Origin: an uncultured Parolsenella sp.
Lineage (GTDB): Bacteria > Actinomycetota > Coriobacteriia > Coriobacteriales > Atopobiaceae
Length of the DNA: 64,000 nt
Assembly (NCBI RefSeq): GCF_934660935.1
Contig: NZ_CAKUIH010000009.1
Coordinates: 1 to 64,000 of the forward strand
Direction: 5' to 3'
Both the position numbers and the translations under genes were made by a program. This document shows positions 1 to 8,125 of this stretch, one piece after another. The notes under the pieces were generated by a model. It saw only the letters and a program-made list of their open reading frames with translations. It was not told the origin of the DNA and did not search any database. The number at the start of each line of letters is the position of its first letter. Within the stretch, counting starts at the first letter, position 1.

Positions 1-73
1 GCGCTACGCACGCCGCCGGCCCCACGCGCCACCGCCCGCGCCTGCCGGCCACACACACGCGCCACGCGCACAG

Positions 74-107
74 AAAAAGCGCCGCCACCCGCGAGGGGCA
101 GCGGCGC
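74..107 (-). terminator. Intrinsic terminator after the larA-channel operon
   Basis: Read on the minus strand, a 7-bp GC-rich stem (GCGCCGC / GCGGCGC, 79-107) is followed by a run of five T (74-78). It lies 25 nt past the stop of the channel gene, where an operon terminator is expected. Confidence 0.75.
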
Positions 108-131
108 CACGAAGCGTCACGCAAGAATGCT

Positions 132-878
132 CTAGAACATGCCGAGGAACCCGTGAACGAACAGCGCGGCCACGGCGGCGCCCACGAACGGAGCAATGCC
201 CGGCACGAGCAGGCCGTACTTCCAGTTATTGTCGGCCTTGTCCTTGATGGGGAGCAGCTGGTAGGCCAGGCGCGGACCAAGGTCACGAGCCTGGTTCATG
301 GCAAAGCCCGTGATGCCACCCATACCCATACCCACGGCCCACACGATGAGGCCCACGCAGATAGCGAGCATCAGGACGTTCTCGCCAGCGCGGCTCGCGG
401 CGGCAAGGATCGCGGAGATGAACACGAAGGTGCAGATGGCCTCGCAGAAGAAGTCACGAGCGAAGTTCGTACCCTCTTTCGTGGGGTTCGTCGAGAAGAT
501 GTTGCGCTGGGCAATCGGGTCAACGACGCCCTCGGAGGCCTTGAACTCGTCGGCGTACATGAGCCAGGCGATGCAGGCGCCCACGAACGCACCGAGCATG
601 TCGGCCACCATGTAGGGAATGCAGCTCGCCCAGGGGACGAGACCCACGATGCACTGCGCAAGCACCATGGCCGGATTCATGCACACGGCACCGCCAAAGA
701 CGAACAGGCACACGGAGATGCCGAACGACCACGTCGTGATGGCGAACATGTGGCCGGAACCCTGATACTTCGTGCCCTTGAGCACGGTGTCGCAGTGGAC
801 GCCCACGCCAAAGATGATCATGAGTGCCGTGCTGCCGAACTCGCACAGCATATGGAAAAGCAGATCGTTGCTGATCAC
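132..878 (-). CDS. MIP-family channel (aquaglyceroporin; possible lactate channel, LarD-like)
   Basis: Membrane channel of the major intrinsic protein family, about 248 residues with the usual six hydrophobic segments plus two half-helices. The first half-helix carries the canonical NPA (CMNPAM). The second reads MNQARDLGPR, so the proline of the second NPA is replaced by Gln, although the following Arg-Asp-x-Gly-Pro of glycerol facilitators is kept. I chose a GTG start at 876-878 because AAGGAG sits 9 nt upstream; a TTG two codons earlier is only about 3 nt from that site. It follows larA in the same direction with a 70-nt gap. In Lactobacillus plantarum an aquaglyceroporin of this family (LarD) is encoded with larA and conducts lactate. 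Lactate, glycerol or water are all possible substrates here. Confidence 0.85.
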   Translation of the reverse strand: MISNDLLFHMLCEFGSTALMIIFGVGVHCDTVLKGTKYQGSGHMFAITTWSFGISVCLFVFGGAVCMNPAMVLAQCIVGLVPWASCIPYMVADMLGAFVGACIAWLMYADEFKASEGVVDPIAQRNIFSTNPTKEGTNFARDFFCEAICTFVFISAILAAASRAGENVLMLAICVGLIVWAVGMGMGGITGFAMNQARDLGPRLAYQLLPIKDKADNNWKYGLLVPGIAPFVGAAVAALFVHGFLGMF

Positions 879-948
879 GTGCAAAACTCCTTCGAACGTA
901 CTTCCTTCTGTCCCCTATCCAAGGCCGCGCCCCCGCGGCCACGTCGGG

Positions 949-2226
949 CTAGTGCTGGGCCACGACCACGCCCAGGCCGTCGGGGATGACGGCCACCTTG
1001 GCGTCGGCGCCCTTCATCTCGAAGGCCAGCTTGAGTGCCTCGTCAACGGTGTTGACCGGCGTCATGTGCATGTCGCGCAGCATCTGGTGGTCGCACAGGT
1101 CGCTCACCATGATCACGGGGTGATGCGCCAGGATGCGGGCGAAGATCTGCGAGGTCCACTGGTCGGGAAGGGTCTCGTCCTTCGGGCGGTCGATGCAGGC
1201 GCGCTCGAACTCGGCCGGGTCGTTGTCGGCGATGTTGTGGTAGAAGCCCTCGCCGCCATGGCCGTCTGCGCAGCCGGCCACGTCGATGATGACGCCGCCC
1301 TCGGGCAGCGTGGCCTCGGCGGCGCACATGCCCTTCACGGCCTGATAGATGTTCTGGTCAAGCGGGTAGCCGCCGTTCGTGGTCACGGCGATGTCGCACG
1401 CCACGGGCTCCACGCCGGCAAGCTTCCTCACAAAGTCGCAGCCGGCCTCGTGGGCCTCGTGGATGTCGCCGGCAAACGAGCCGATAACCTCATGCTTGCC
1501 GTTAAGCACCACGTTGAGCACGAAGGCGAGGTGCGCCATCTCGGCGGCGGCGAACATATCCTCGCTGATGTGGTTGTGGCACAGGTTGCCGGCGCGGGAG
1601 TGAGAGTCGTTCACGAACTGACCGTTGTGGTTGTACATGATCGTCTTGTAGCTGGCCACGCCCGGCAGCACAGACTTGCGGCTGCCCGAGAAGCCCGCGA
1701 AGAAGTGCGGCTCGATGAAGCCCTCCGCAAGCAGTAGGTCGGCATCGGCCGCGACCTTGTTGATGATGCACTCGCCGCCGGAGGGCAGCGTGCCGATCTT
1801 CTCCATCATGCTGTCATCGGTGGCGACGTGCATGACGATCTCCTCGTTGGCGACGATGTCCTCACCGTACTTGTTGACGAGCTCCTCGTGCGTGGAGGGA
1901 CGGTGCATGCCCGTGGCCACGAGGATGCGCACACGTGCCTCAGGCGCCGCGGCGTGGATGCGGCGAAGCAGGATGGGCATCGTCACGCGCGAGGGCACGG
2001 GACGCGTGTGGTCGGAGCTGATGATGACGATATCACGCTTGCCCGCGCAAAGCTCCTCGAGCTTGGGAGAGCCGTAGGGGTTGTCGAGGGAGTCCTCGAC
2101 GAGCTGCTCCTGGCTCTCGGACGGCTTGAAGTCGTTCTGGTGGCCCTGCATGAGGCCAGCGAAGTTCTTGTCCTCGAGACGAATGGTCATCGTCTTATGG
2201 TCATACGGCAGTTCGGTCTCGAACAT
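949..2226 (-). CDS. larA: Nickel-dependent lactate racemase family protein (LarA)
   Basis: 425 residues. Every residue known to matter in L. plantarum LarA is present at the same number: Asp72 and Arg75 in SDHTRPVP, His108 in ATGMHRPST, His174 in EPHFFAGFSG, Lys184 in GSRKSVLPG (the lysine that holds the nickel-pincer nucleotide) and His200 in YNHNGQ. LarA interconverts D- and L-lactate using this nickel pincer cofactor; some homologues act on other 2-hydroxyacids, so substrate is inferred. The cofactor genes larB, larC and larE are not in this window. The gene is followed by a MIP channel, as in known lar loci. The ATG at 2226 has AGGGAAG about 12 nt upstream. A 20-bp palindrome lies 30 nt ahead of the start. 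Confidence 0.92.
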   Translation of the reverse strand: MFETELPYDHKTMTIRLEDKNFAGLMQGHQNDFKPSESQEQLVEDSLDNPYGSPKLEELCAGKRDIVIISSDHTRPVPSRVTMPILLRRIHAAAPEARVRILVATGMHRPSTHEELVNKYGEDIVANEEIVMHVATDDSMMEKIGTLPSGGECIINKVAADADLLLAEGFIEPHFFAGFSGSRKSVLPGVASYKTIMYNHNGQFVNDSHSRAGNLCHNHISEDMFAAAEMAHLAFVLNVVLNGKHEVIGSFAGDIHEAHEAGCDFVRKLAGVEPVACDIAVTTNGGYPLDQNIYQAVKGMCAAEATLPEGGVIIDVAGCADGHGGEGFYHNIADNDPAEFERACIDRPKDETLPDQWTSQIFARILAHHPVIMVSDLCDHQMLRDMHMTPVNTVDEALKLAFEMKGADAKVAVIPDGLGVVVAQH

Positions 2227-2256
2227 GGTACGAATCGCTTCCCTTTTTCTTGCAGA

Positions 2257-2276
2257 CGCGCCTTATGTAAGGCGCG
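2257..2276. promoter_or_regulatory. 20-bp palindrome in the larA leader
   Basis: CGCGCCTTA-TG-TAAGGCGCG is a perfect 9-bp inverted repeat about 30 nt upstream of larA. No T run follows it on the minus strand, so it is better read as an operator or leader hairpin than as a terminator. The binding protein is unknown. Confidence 0.5.
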
Positions 2277-2387
2277 CCCTGTGGTGTAGATACCGCGTTG
2301 CAACGAGGTGCCGTTCAGGCGCTGCCTAGGGTACACCGCGCAAGAACTACCGTCCACGACAAATTTGCTACCGTTCGCCAAGCTCAG

Positions 2388-2427
2388 AAAAAAAAGAAAA
2401 CCGCTGCCCGAGAAGCCCGAGCAGCGG
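2388..2427 (-). terminator. Intrinsic terminator after the GGGtGRT gene
   Basis: On the minus strand CCGCTGC...GCAGCGG (2401-2427) forms a long stem, including G-T pairs, closed by a 3-nt loop and followed by TTTTC and eight T. It separates the GGGtGRT operon from larA. Confidence 0.88.
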
Positions 2428-2478
2428 TCTCGTCTCACGCCAGAAACTTGGCACGAGAATGATTCTGTAAGGTTGTCC

Positions 2479-3483
2479 TTACGCGTTCAGCGCGGCGTTC
2501 ACGGCGACGGCGCAGGCGACGGTGGCACCGACCATGGGGTTGTTGCCCATGCCGATGAGACCCATCATGTCGACGTGCGCAGGCACGGAGGAGGAGCCGG
2601 CGAACTGGGCGTCGGAGTGCATGCGGCCCATGGTGTCGGTCATGCCGTAGGAGGCGGGGCCGGCACCCATGTTGTCCGGGTGCAGGGTACGACCAGTGCC
2701 GCCACCAGAAGCGACGGAGAAGTACTTCTTGCCGGCCTCGAGGCGCTCCTTCTTGTAGGTGCCAGCGACCGGGTGCTGGAAGCGCGTCGGGTTGGTGGAG
2801 TTGCCGGTGATCGAGATGTCGACGTTTTCGTGCCACATGATGGCAACGCCCTCACGGACGTCATCAGCACCGTAGCAGTTGACGGCGGCACGCGGGCCAT
2901 CGGAGTACGGGATGGTCTCGACGATCTTAAGCTCGCCCGTGTAGTAGTCGAACTGGGTCTTCACGTAGGTGAAGCCGTTGATGCGGGCGATGATCTGGGC
3001 GGCGTCCTTGCCAAGGCCGTTCAGGATGACGCGGAGCGGCTTCTGACGGGCCTTGTTGGCGTTGAGGGCCAGGCCGATGGCGCCCTCAGCGGCGGCGAAG
3101 GACTCGTGGCCGGCGAGGAACGCGAAGCACTCGGTGTCATCGGAGAGCAGCATGGCGCCGAGGTTGCCGTGGCCGAGACCGACCTTACGGTCCTCAGCGA
3201 CGGAGCCGGGGACGGTGAAGGCCTGGATGCCCTCGCCGATCACGGAAGCAGCCTCAGAAGCGGACTTGACGCCGCGCTTGACAGCCAGGGCGCAGCCCAG
3301 GGTGTAGGCCCACTCGGCGTTCTGGAAGGCGATGGACTGCGTGTTGTGGACGATCTCACGCGGGTTGAAGCCCTTGTCAGTGCAGATCTGCAGGGCCTCC
3401 TCGAGGGAGGCGATGCCGTTGTCGGCGAGGCACTTGTTGATCTTCTCAACGCGGCGCTCGTAACCTTCGAACGTAACAGCCAT
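2479..3483 (-). CDS. GGGtGRT protein
   Basis: 334 residues. The family takes its name from the glycine motif visible here as SGGGTGRTLHP, followed by NMGAGPASYGMTD. Its biochemical role is not established. The family is known from anaerobes and is typically encoded beside an Fe-S scaffold-like protein, as here: the scaffold gene ends 18 nt upstream, so the two are almost certainly cotranscribed and probably work together on a metal or Fe-S cluster. A strong terminator follows. The ATG at 3483 has a purine-rich site (AAAGGGAGGG) in the 18-nt gap. Confidence 0.9.
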   Translation of the reverse strand: MAVTFEGYERRVEKINKCLADNGIASLEEALQICTDKGFNPREIVHNTQSIAFQNAEWAYTLGCALAVKRGVKSASEAASVIGEGIQAFTVPGSVAEDRKVGLGHGNLGAMLLSDDTECFAFLAGHESFAAAEGAIGLALNANKARQKPLRVILNGLGKDAAQIIARINGFTYVKTQFDYYTGELKIVETIPYSDGPRAAVNCYGADDVREGVAIMWHENVDISITGNSTNPTRFQHPVAGTYKKERLEAGKKYFSVASGGGTGRTLHPDNMGAGPASYGMTDTMGRMHSDAQFAGSSSVPAHVDMMGLIGMGNNPMVGATVACAVAVNAALNA

Positions 3484-3501
3484 GGTTATATCCCTCCCTT
3501 T

Positions 3502-4236
3502 CTACTCGTGAACCGGGAACGTGCTGGCGACGGAGTGGGTCTCCTCGTCAGTGCGCGGATCGATGTACTTGGCGGCGTTGTCCCACTGGCCGTAGTGGCC
3601 CATGGCGCCCTGGATAGCGTCCTCAGCGGACTTGCCAGCCTTGAGGGCGTCGGTGAACTTGCCGAGGTTCAGGAACTCGAACGCGATGATCTCGTTCTTG
3701 TCGTTGAGCGCCATGCGGGTGACGTAGCCCTGGGCGAGCTCGAGGTAACGAGCGCCCTTGGCCTTGGTGCCGAACATGGTGCCGACCTGGGAGCGAAGGC
3801 CCTTGCCGAGGTCGTCGAGGGAGGCGCCGACGGGCAGGCCGCCCTCGGAGAACGCGGTCTGGCTGCGACCGTAGACGATCTGCAGGAAGATCTCGCGCAT
3901 GGCGACGTTGATGGCATCGCAGACGAGGTCGGTGTTGAGGGCCTCGAGGATGGTCTTGCCGGGAAGGATCTCGGAAGCCATGGCGGCGGAGTGGGTCATG
4001 CCGGAGCAGCCGATGGTCTCGACCAGGGCCTCCTCGATGATGCCCTCCTTGACGTTCAGCGTGAGCTTGCAGGCGCCCTGCTGGGGAGCGCACCAACCCA
4101 CACCGTGCGTGAGGCCAGAGATGTCAGAGATCTCCTTGGCCTGAACCCACTTGCCCTCCTCGGGGATGGGCGCGGGGCCGTGGTAAGCACCCTTGGCGAC
4201 GGGGCACATGTTCTCCACTTCCTGTGAATACTGCAT
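3502..4236 (-). CDS. NifU-like iron-sulfur cluster assembly scaffold protein
   Basis: 244 residues. The central stretch ETIGCSGMTHSAAMAS followed by LPGKTILEAL matches the IscU/NifU N-terminal pattern (Gly-Cys-x-x, small residues, Met-Ala-Ser/Thr, GKT-x-x-EAL). Further cysteines occur near the N-terminus (ENMCP) and in GVGWCAPQQGACK, giving several possible cluster ligands. The reading frame is open further upstream, but the ATG at 4234-4236 is preceded by AAAGGAG with good spacing and begins the conserved protein. It is upstream of and coupled to the GGGtGRT gene. The cluster type and acceptor are unknown. Confidence 0.87.
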   Translation of the reverse strand: MQYSQEVENMCPVAKGAYHGPAPIPEEGKWVQAKEISDISGLTHGVGWCAPQQGACKLTLNVKEGIIEEALVETIGCSGMTHSAAMASEILPGKTILEALNTDLVCDAINVAMREIFLQIVYGRSQTAFSEGGLPVGASLDDLGKGLRSQVGTMFGTKAKGARYLELAQGYVTRMALNDKNEIIAFEFLNLGKFTDALKAGKSAEDAIQGAMGHYGQWDNAAKYIDPRTDEETHSVASTFPVHE

Positions 4237-4507
4237 GCCTCTCCTTTCTTTGCGCGAGCCGGCACGCCAAGACGGCGAATCCGGCGCATACGGACCACGA
4301 CACTCCCCGGTGCCGCGGCGTCCATCGTGTTGCGCGTCCACAAGCGAACGCGGCTTCCACAGACGTTGCAATCATAGCGCAGACGAGCCTGCGCGCGAAC
4401 GTCGCGAGTTGCCCATTTGTAACGTTTCCGCACGTAGAATGCGAGTTGTACAGAGTTGGGCGGTCAACTTCGCATCCTGCGAGCTAACCTGAATAGCCCT
4501 GAGCGGC
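4237..4507. other. Intergenic region, promoter of the scaffold-GGGtGRT pair expected
   Basis: 271 bp without a supportable gene. It must hold the minus-strand promoter for the scaffold gene and the 3' end of the DUF4160 transcript, but I see no convincing -35/-10 pair or terminator. Confidence 0.4.
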
Positions 4508-4786
4508 CTATAGATAAAACACGAGCGAATCCCGCCCGAACGTCTCCATCCATCGCTCACAGATGAGGCCATGGTTGAACTTGATGACCTTGGCAAGATT
4601 ACGTAAATCCTTCTCGGGGATGCCGCTGTTGTTGTTGGCAGGGATGCATCCGCCGGAAGACGTGAGCCAGAACTTTGTTGAATTCTTCTCTGGATGCCTC
4701 ACTGCAACATGCACGTGGACAGGTTCTCCGTTCTCTGAGACCCAAAAGAACAGCACATATCTACCGACCACGAGAACCTCAGGCAT
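4508..4786 (-). CDS. DUF4160 family small protein
   Basis: 92 residues. It has the DUF4160 features: an N-terminal beta strand, an ENGEPVHVHV segment with paired histidines, a KFWL strand and a C-terminal helix ending in W-x-E-x-F. DUF4160 proteins are usually encoded next to a second small protein, in an arrangement that resembles toxin-antitoxin pairs; their function is not established. The start overlaps the stop of the upstream gene by one base (TAATG), showing tight translational coupling. GC content is visibly lower than in neighbouring genes, which hints at acquisition by transfer. Confidence 0.8.
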   Translation of the reverse strand: MPEVLVVGRYVLFFWVSENGEPVHVHVAVRHPEKNSTKFWLTSSGGCIPANNNSGIPEKDLRNLAKVIKFNHGLICERWMETFGRDSLVFYL

Positions 4787-5052
4787 TAGGCAGTCAGCCT
4801 CTCGCTTGGGTCCGCTTGAGCGAATTCGAAGATAAGCGGCGCGTTGTTTTTTACAAGGGCGTCAAGCTTCTTCATCTCGTCATCCGTGAAGCCCTCAACA
4901 TCGCTCCAGGTAAAAGCAGGGAGCATGCAGCGCGCAGAATTGAAGCCCATGTCGACCGGACGCTCAATACGAACCTCAACGGTACCGTCCTCGTGCATAT
5001 CCGAATAGGCAACCTGAGTTTCATCAGGAAGCTGGATGTAATCCCAAAACAT
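4786..5052 (-). CDS. Small acidic partner protein of the DUF4160 gene
   Basis: 88 residues, about one fifth Asp and Glu. The second half (FTWSDVEGFTDDEMKKLDALVKN region) looks helical and is typical of the first gene of DUF4160 pairs; I do not recognise a named domain with certainty. The ATG at 5050-5052 follows GAGGAGGG with 4 nt spacing. It overlaps the DUF4160 gene by one base. A role as antitoxin-like partner is inference from gene layout only. Confidence 0.72.
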   Translation of the reverse strand: MFWDYIQLPDETQVAYSDMHEDGTVEVRIERPVDMGFNSARCMLPAFTWSDVEGFTDDEMKKLDALVKNNAPLIFEFAQADPSERLTA

Positions 5053-5089
5053 GATGCCCTCCTCTCGCTCGTCGCCCGCTCACTCAATT

Positions 5090-6763
5090 CTACCCCGCGA
5101 GCGCACAGATCACGGCATCGGCGACGCGGAGGCCGTCGGTCGCGGCGCTCATGATGCCGCCCGCGTAGCCCGCGCCCTCGCCCGCTGGAAAGAGCCCGGC
5201 ATGGCTCACGCTCTGGAAGCCCTCGCCGCGCGTGACGCGCACCGGCGAGCTCGAGCGGCTCTCGACGCCCGTGAGCACGGCCTCGGCGTCATCGAACCCG
5301 CGGAGGTGGCGCGCCATGGCGGGGATTGCCTCGCGCAGGGTCTCGGCGACATAGGGTGGAAGGCACCCGTCCACCTCGCCCCAGGCGATGCCGCGCGGAT
5401 ACGTGGGGCTGACGCGACCGGCCGCACTCGAGGCCTCGCGACGCAGGAAGTCTCCCACGAGCTGCGCCGGGGCGACATAGCCACCGCCACCCATCTCAAA
5501 CGCCGCGCGCTCGCACTGGCGCTGGAGCTCGATACCGGCAAGCGGGTCGTCGCCGGGCAGGTCGCTCGGCAAGACGTTGGCGAGCAGACCCGAGTTCGCA
5601 TTGGTGCCGGCACGGGCCGCGAGGCTCATGCCGTTCGTGACGACGCCGCCCTCCTCGCTCGCAGCGGCGACCACGTAGCCGCCGGGGCACATACAGAAGC
5701 TGTAGGCACTGCGGCCGCTCGGGAGATGCGCCACGAGCTTGTAGGGCGCGGCCCCAAGCGCGGGGTGGCCGGCGGAGGGGCCGTACTGCGCGCGGTCGAT
5801 GTCAGCCTGGAGATGCTCGATGCGCACGCCCATGGCGAAGGTCTTGCGGTCGAGCGCCACGCCCAGGTCACGTAGGAGTTCGAAGACATCGCGGGCGGAA
5901 TGGCCGCAGGCGAGGACGAGGGCGTCCGTGCGGAGGCGCTCCTCCACGAGAAGACCGGACGGCTCTCGGCGCTCGAGGGAGACGGCCTCGACGCGCGGCG
6001 AGGTGGTGCCGCCCGCCATGTCGATGCCCACGAGCCTGGTGCGGAAGCGAATCTCGCCGCCAAGCTCGCGAATGCGCGCGCAGATGTGGTCGACGACGCC
6101 GGGCAGGACATCCGAGCCGATGTGCGGCTTCGCGTCCCAGGCAATCTCTGGCGCAGCGCCCGCCTCAACAAAGGTATCGAGGACGAGGTGGTGCAGAGCG
6201 CTCTTCGTGCCGGTGGTGAGCTTGCCGTCGGAGAAGGTTCCGGCACCGCCCGCGCCGAACTGGATGTTGCTCTCGCAGTCGAGCTCGCCCGTCTCGTTGA
6301 AGCGGCGGACGGCCTCGCCACGGCGGCTAGCGTCGTCACCGCGCTCGACCAGGATGGGGTCGAGCCCGGCCGACGCGAGCGCGAGCGCGCAGAAAAGGCC
6401 CGCGCAGCCTGCGCCGACCACGACGGGCCGGTGGGCTGGGGACTTCGCGACGCGCGGCGGGAGCAGGGGCGTGTTGTCCTCGACCTGCTGGATACCGCGG
6501 TCGTTCTTGCGATGCGCGAGCTTGGCGAGGAGGGTCCTCTCCGCATTCGCCCCGCCGCGCAGCGTCACCCGCGCCGTCACCGTGAGGTGCACGTTGTCGC
6601 GCTTGCGAGCGTCGACGGAGCGGCGGCGCAGCTCGACGCCCGTGACGTCATCCGGCGCGACGTGCAGGCGACGGAGGACCGCCGTGCGGACGGCGCGGCG
6701 CTCGGACTCGGGCGTGCCATCGAGTCTGGCGAGGGCGATTTTGAGGTTTGAAATCTCTAGCAT
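5090..6763 (-). CDS. FAD-dependent dehydrogenase (COG2509 type)
   Basis: 557 residues. An N-terminal extension of about 85 residues precedes a Rossmann FAD-binding motif (VVVGAGCAGLFCALALA), then ERGDD, then FGAGGAGTFSDGKL, the signature of the uncharacterised FAD-dependent dehydrogenases of COG2509. The C-terminal FPAGEGAGYAGGIMSAA is the second FAD contact typical of the family. The physiological substrate is unknown. The frame stays open upstream to 6946, but the ATG at 6761-6763 overlaps the stop of the preceding oxidoreductase by 7 nt and is preceded by AAGGGAAG, so it is the better start. It is the last of three tightly linked minus-strand genes. Confidence 0.87.
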   Translation of the reverse strand: MLEISNLKIALARLDGTPESERRAVRTAVLRRLHVAPDDVTGVELRRRSVDARKRDNVHLTVTARVTLRGGANAERTLLAKLAHRKNDRGIQQVEDNTPLLPPRVAKSPAHRPVVVGAGCAGLFCALALASAGLDPILVERGDDASRRGEAVRRFNETGELDCESNIQFGAGGAGTFSDGKLTTGTKSALHHLVLDTFVEAGAAPEIAWDAKPHIGSDVLPGVVDHICARIRELGGEIRFRTRLVGIDMAGGTTSPRVEAVSLERREPSGLLVEERLRTDALVLACGHSARDVFELLRDLGVALDRKTFAMGVRIEHLQADIDRAQYGPSAGHPALGAAPYKLVAHLPSGRSAYSFCMCPGGYVVAAASEEGGVVTNGMSLAARAGTNANSGLLANVLPSDLPGDDPLAGIELQRQCERAAFEMGGGGYVAPAQLVGDFLRREASSAAGRVSPTYPRGIAWGEVDGCLPPYVAETLREAIPAMARHLRGFDDAEAVLTGVESRSSSPVRVTRGEGFQSVSHAGLFPAGEGAGYAGGIMSAATDGLRVADAVICALAG

Positions 6764-8124
6764 GCGGAGCTTCCCTTGGCTTTTGAGCTGGACGAACGTG
6801 AAGCGCGGGAGCCAGCGGGCACGACGGCATTGATGCCCTTCTCGGCCTCCCCCACAGACGGGCGCGCGGCGATGCCCGCCTCGGCAGCAGCGGCACCAAC
6901 GCGCAGACCGCTCGACCAGGCCCAGGCGAGGTTGAAACCGCCGCAATCGGCGTCCACGTCGATAGCCTCGCCGCAGGCGAAGAGCCCAGACGCGCCCGTG
7001 ATGGCGAGAGTGTCCGCGGAGAGTGCGGAGACGTCGATGCCACCGCGGGTCACCTGCGCATGCGCCTCGTCCGCGAGGCCGGTCACACGGAAGGGCAGGC
7101 CCTTCACGAGCGGCGCCACGCGCCAGGCGAGGCCATCCGCGCCAGAGCCGCCAGCGAGGGCGATGAGCTCGGCCGCGATCACCGGGTCGAGGATGCCATC
7201 GAGGGCAGTCGCCTCGCCGGAATGGCTCGCGACGAGCGTGTCGACCTCCCAGGCGCCAACGTCCGGGGCAAGGTCGAGCTCGACCATGTCACCGGGACGC
7301 GCCCTCCTCGACAGGTCGAACGAGACGATGCCGGAGAGCCCATACGGACGGAAGAGCACCTCCCCCGCCTCGCGAAACACAACGCGACCCCCTCGCGTGA
7401 GGGACGCCACGCAACGGGCGCGGCGCCCATCGAGCGCATCGAGCAACGAGGGCGCCGGCCCCACCGCGGCGAGCGCGCATAGCACGGGAGACTCGTCCGC
7501 GACGGAAACGCCCAGCCCGCGCACGAGCGCGGAGCCGCCGCCAGAGGCGACCACGACGGCGCCGGCGTCAAACGAGGAAGAGCAACCATCCCAGGCCTGA
7601 TCGAAGTGAATGCCCCAAGACGTGCCGCGCCGCCTGAGCGAGGTGACCTCGCGGGCGGGCGCGAACGTGACGCCGGCACGCGCCGCACGGGCGAGCAGGA
7701 CATTGCGCACGCTCGCCGCCTGGCGGCTGCGCGGGTAGAGCCTGCCCTCCTCCTCCGCCCAGACGAGGCCGCACCCCGCGAAGAAGCCGAGGATGTCCTC
7801 GAGCGCCGCAGCCGGCTTCCCCATGACGACGGAGACGAACTCGGGGTTGCGGTAGCGAGCCGGATCGAGCTCGGCGTTCGCGAAGTTGCAGCGGCCGTTG
7901 CCCGTGGCGAGGATCGTCCTGCCACAGGCGAGGTCGCGCTCGAGCACGACGACGGAGGCACCCGCCTCAGCGGCGGTAATCGCGCACGCGAGACCAGACG
8001 CACCGCCTCCTATGACGGCGACATCGGCGCGCTTGGGCAGGGCGACGCCAGCGGCGGCAGCGAGGGCCTGTTCCCTCTCCCTCGCGCGCGCCGCACCGGC
8101 GGAAGTCTTGCGGCGAGTCGCCAC
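6757..8124 (-). CDS. NAD(P)/FAD-dependent oxidoreductase (HI0933/BaiN-like)
   Basis: 455 residues starting at a GTG one base after the Mrp gene's stop. The N-terminal Rossmann motif is VAVIGGGASGLACAI, followed by an acidic ERD. GRTILATGNGRCNFAN is the diagnostic segment of the HI0933/BaiN flavoprotein family, whose members include proposed bile-acid enoate reductases, though most have no proven substrate. The C-terminal FACGEAIDVDADCGGFNLAWAW motif binds FAD. The last 20 or so residues are a Ser/Lys-rich tail unlike the family core. It overlaps the next gene by 7 nt, forming an operon with it and with mrp. Confidence 0.88.
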   Translation of the reverse strand: MATRRKTSAGAARAREREQALAAAAGVALPKRADVAVIGGGASGLACAITAAEAGASVVVLERDLACGRTILATGNGRCNFANAELDPARYRNPEFVSVVMGKPAAALEDILGFFAGCGLVWAEEEGRLYPRSRQAASVRNVLLARAARAGVTFAPAREVTSLRRRGTSWGIHFDQAWDGCSSSFDAGAVVVASGGGSALVRGLGVSVADESPVLCALAAVGPAPSLLDALDGRRARCVASLTRGGRVVFREAGEVLFRPYGLSGIVSFDLSRRARPGDMVELDLAPDVGAWEVDTLVASHSGEATALDGILDPVIAAELIALAGGSGADGLAWRVAPLVKGLPFRVTGLADEAHAQVTRGGIDVSALSADTLAITGASGLFACGEAIDVDADCGGFNLAWAWSSGLRVGAAAAEAGIAARPSVGEAEKGINAVVPAGSRASRSSSSKAKGSSAC

Positions 8125-8125
8125 G

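Noticed and set aside
153..989. Open frame on the plus strand over the channel gene
   Set aside because: It is the mirror of the channel gene: Arg/His/Gly-rich, no ribosome-binding site, no domain. GC-rich DNA leaves long open frames opposite real genes.
2308..4227. 639-codon plus-strand open frame
   Set aside because: Antisense to the GGGtGRT and scaffold genes, low-complexity translation (Gly/Val/Leu/Asp), no start signal.
3502..4371. Longer start for the Fe-S scaffold gene
   Set aside because: The 45 extra residues are basic and unconserved; the ATG at 4236 has a strong AAAGGAG site.
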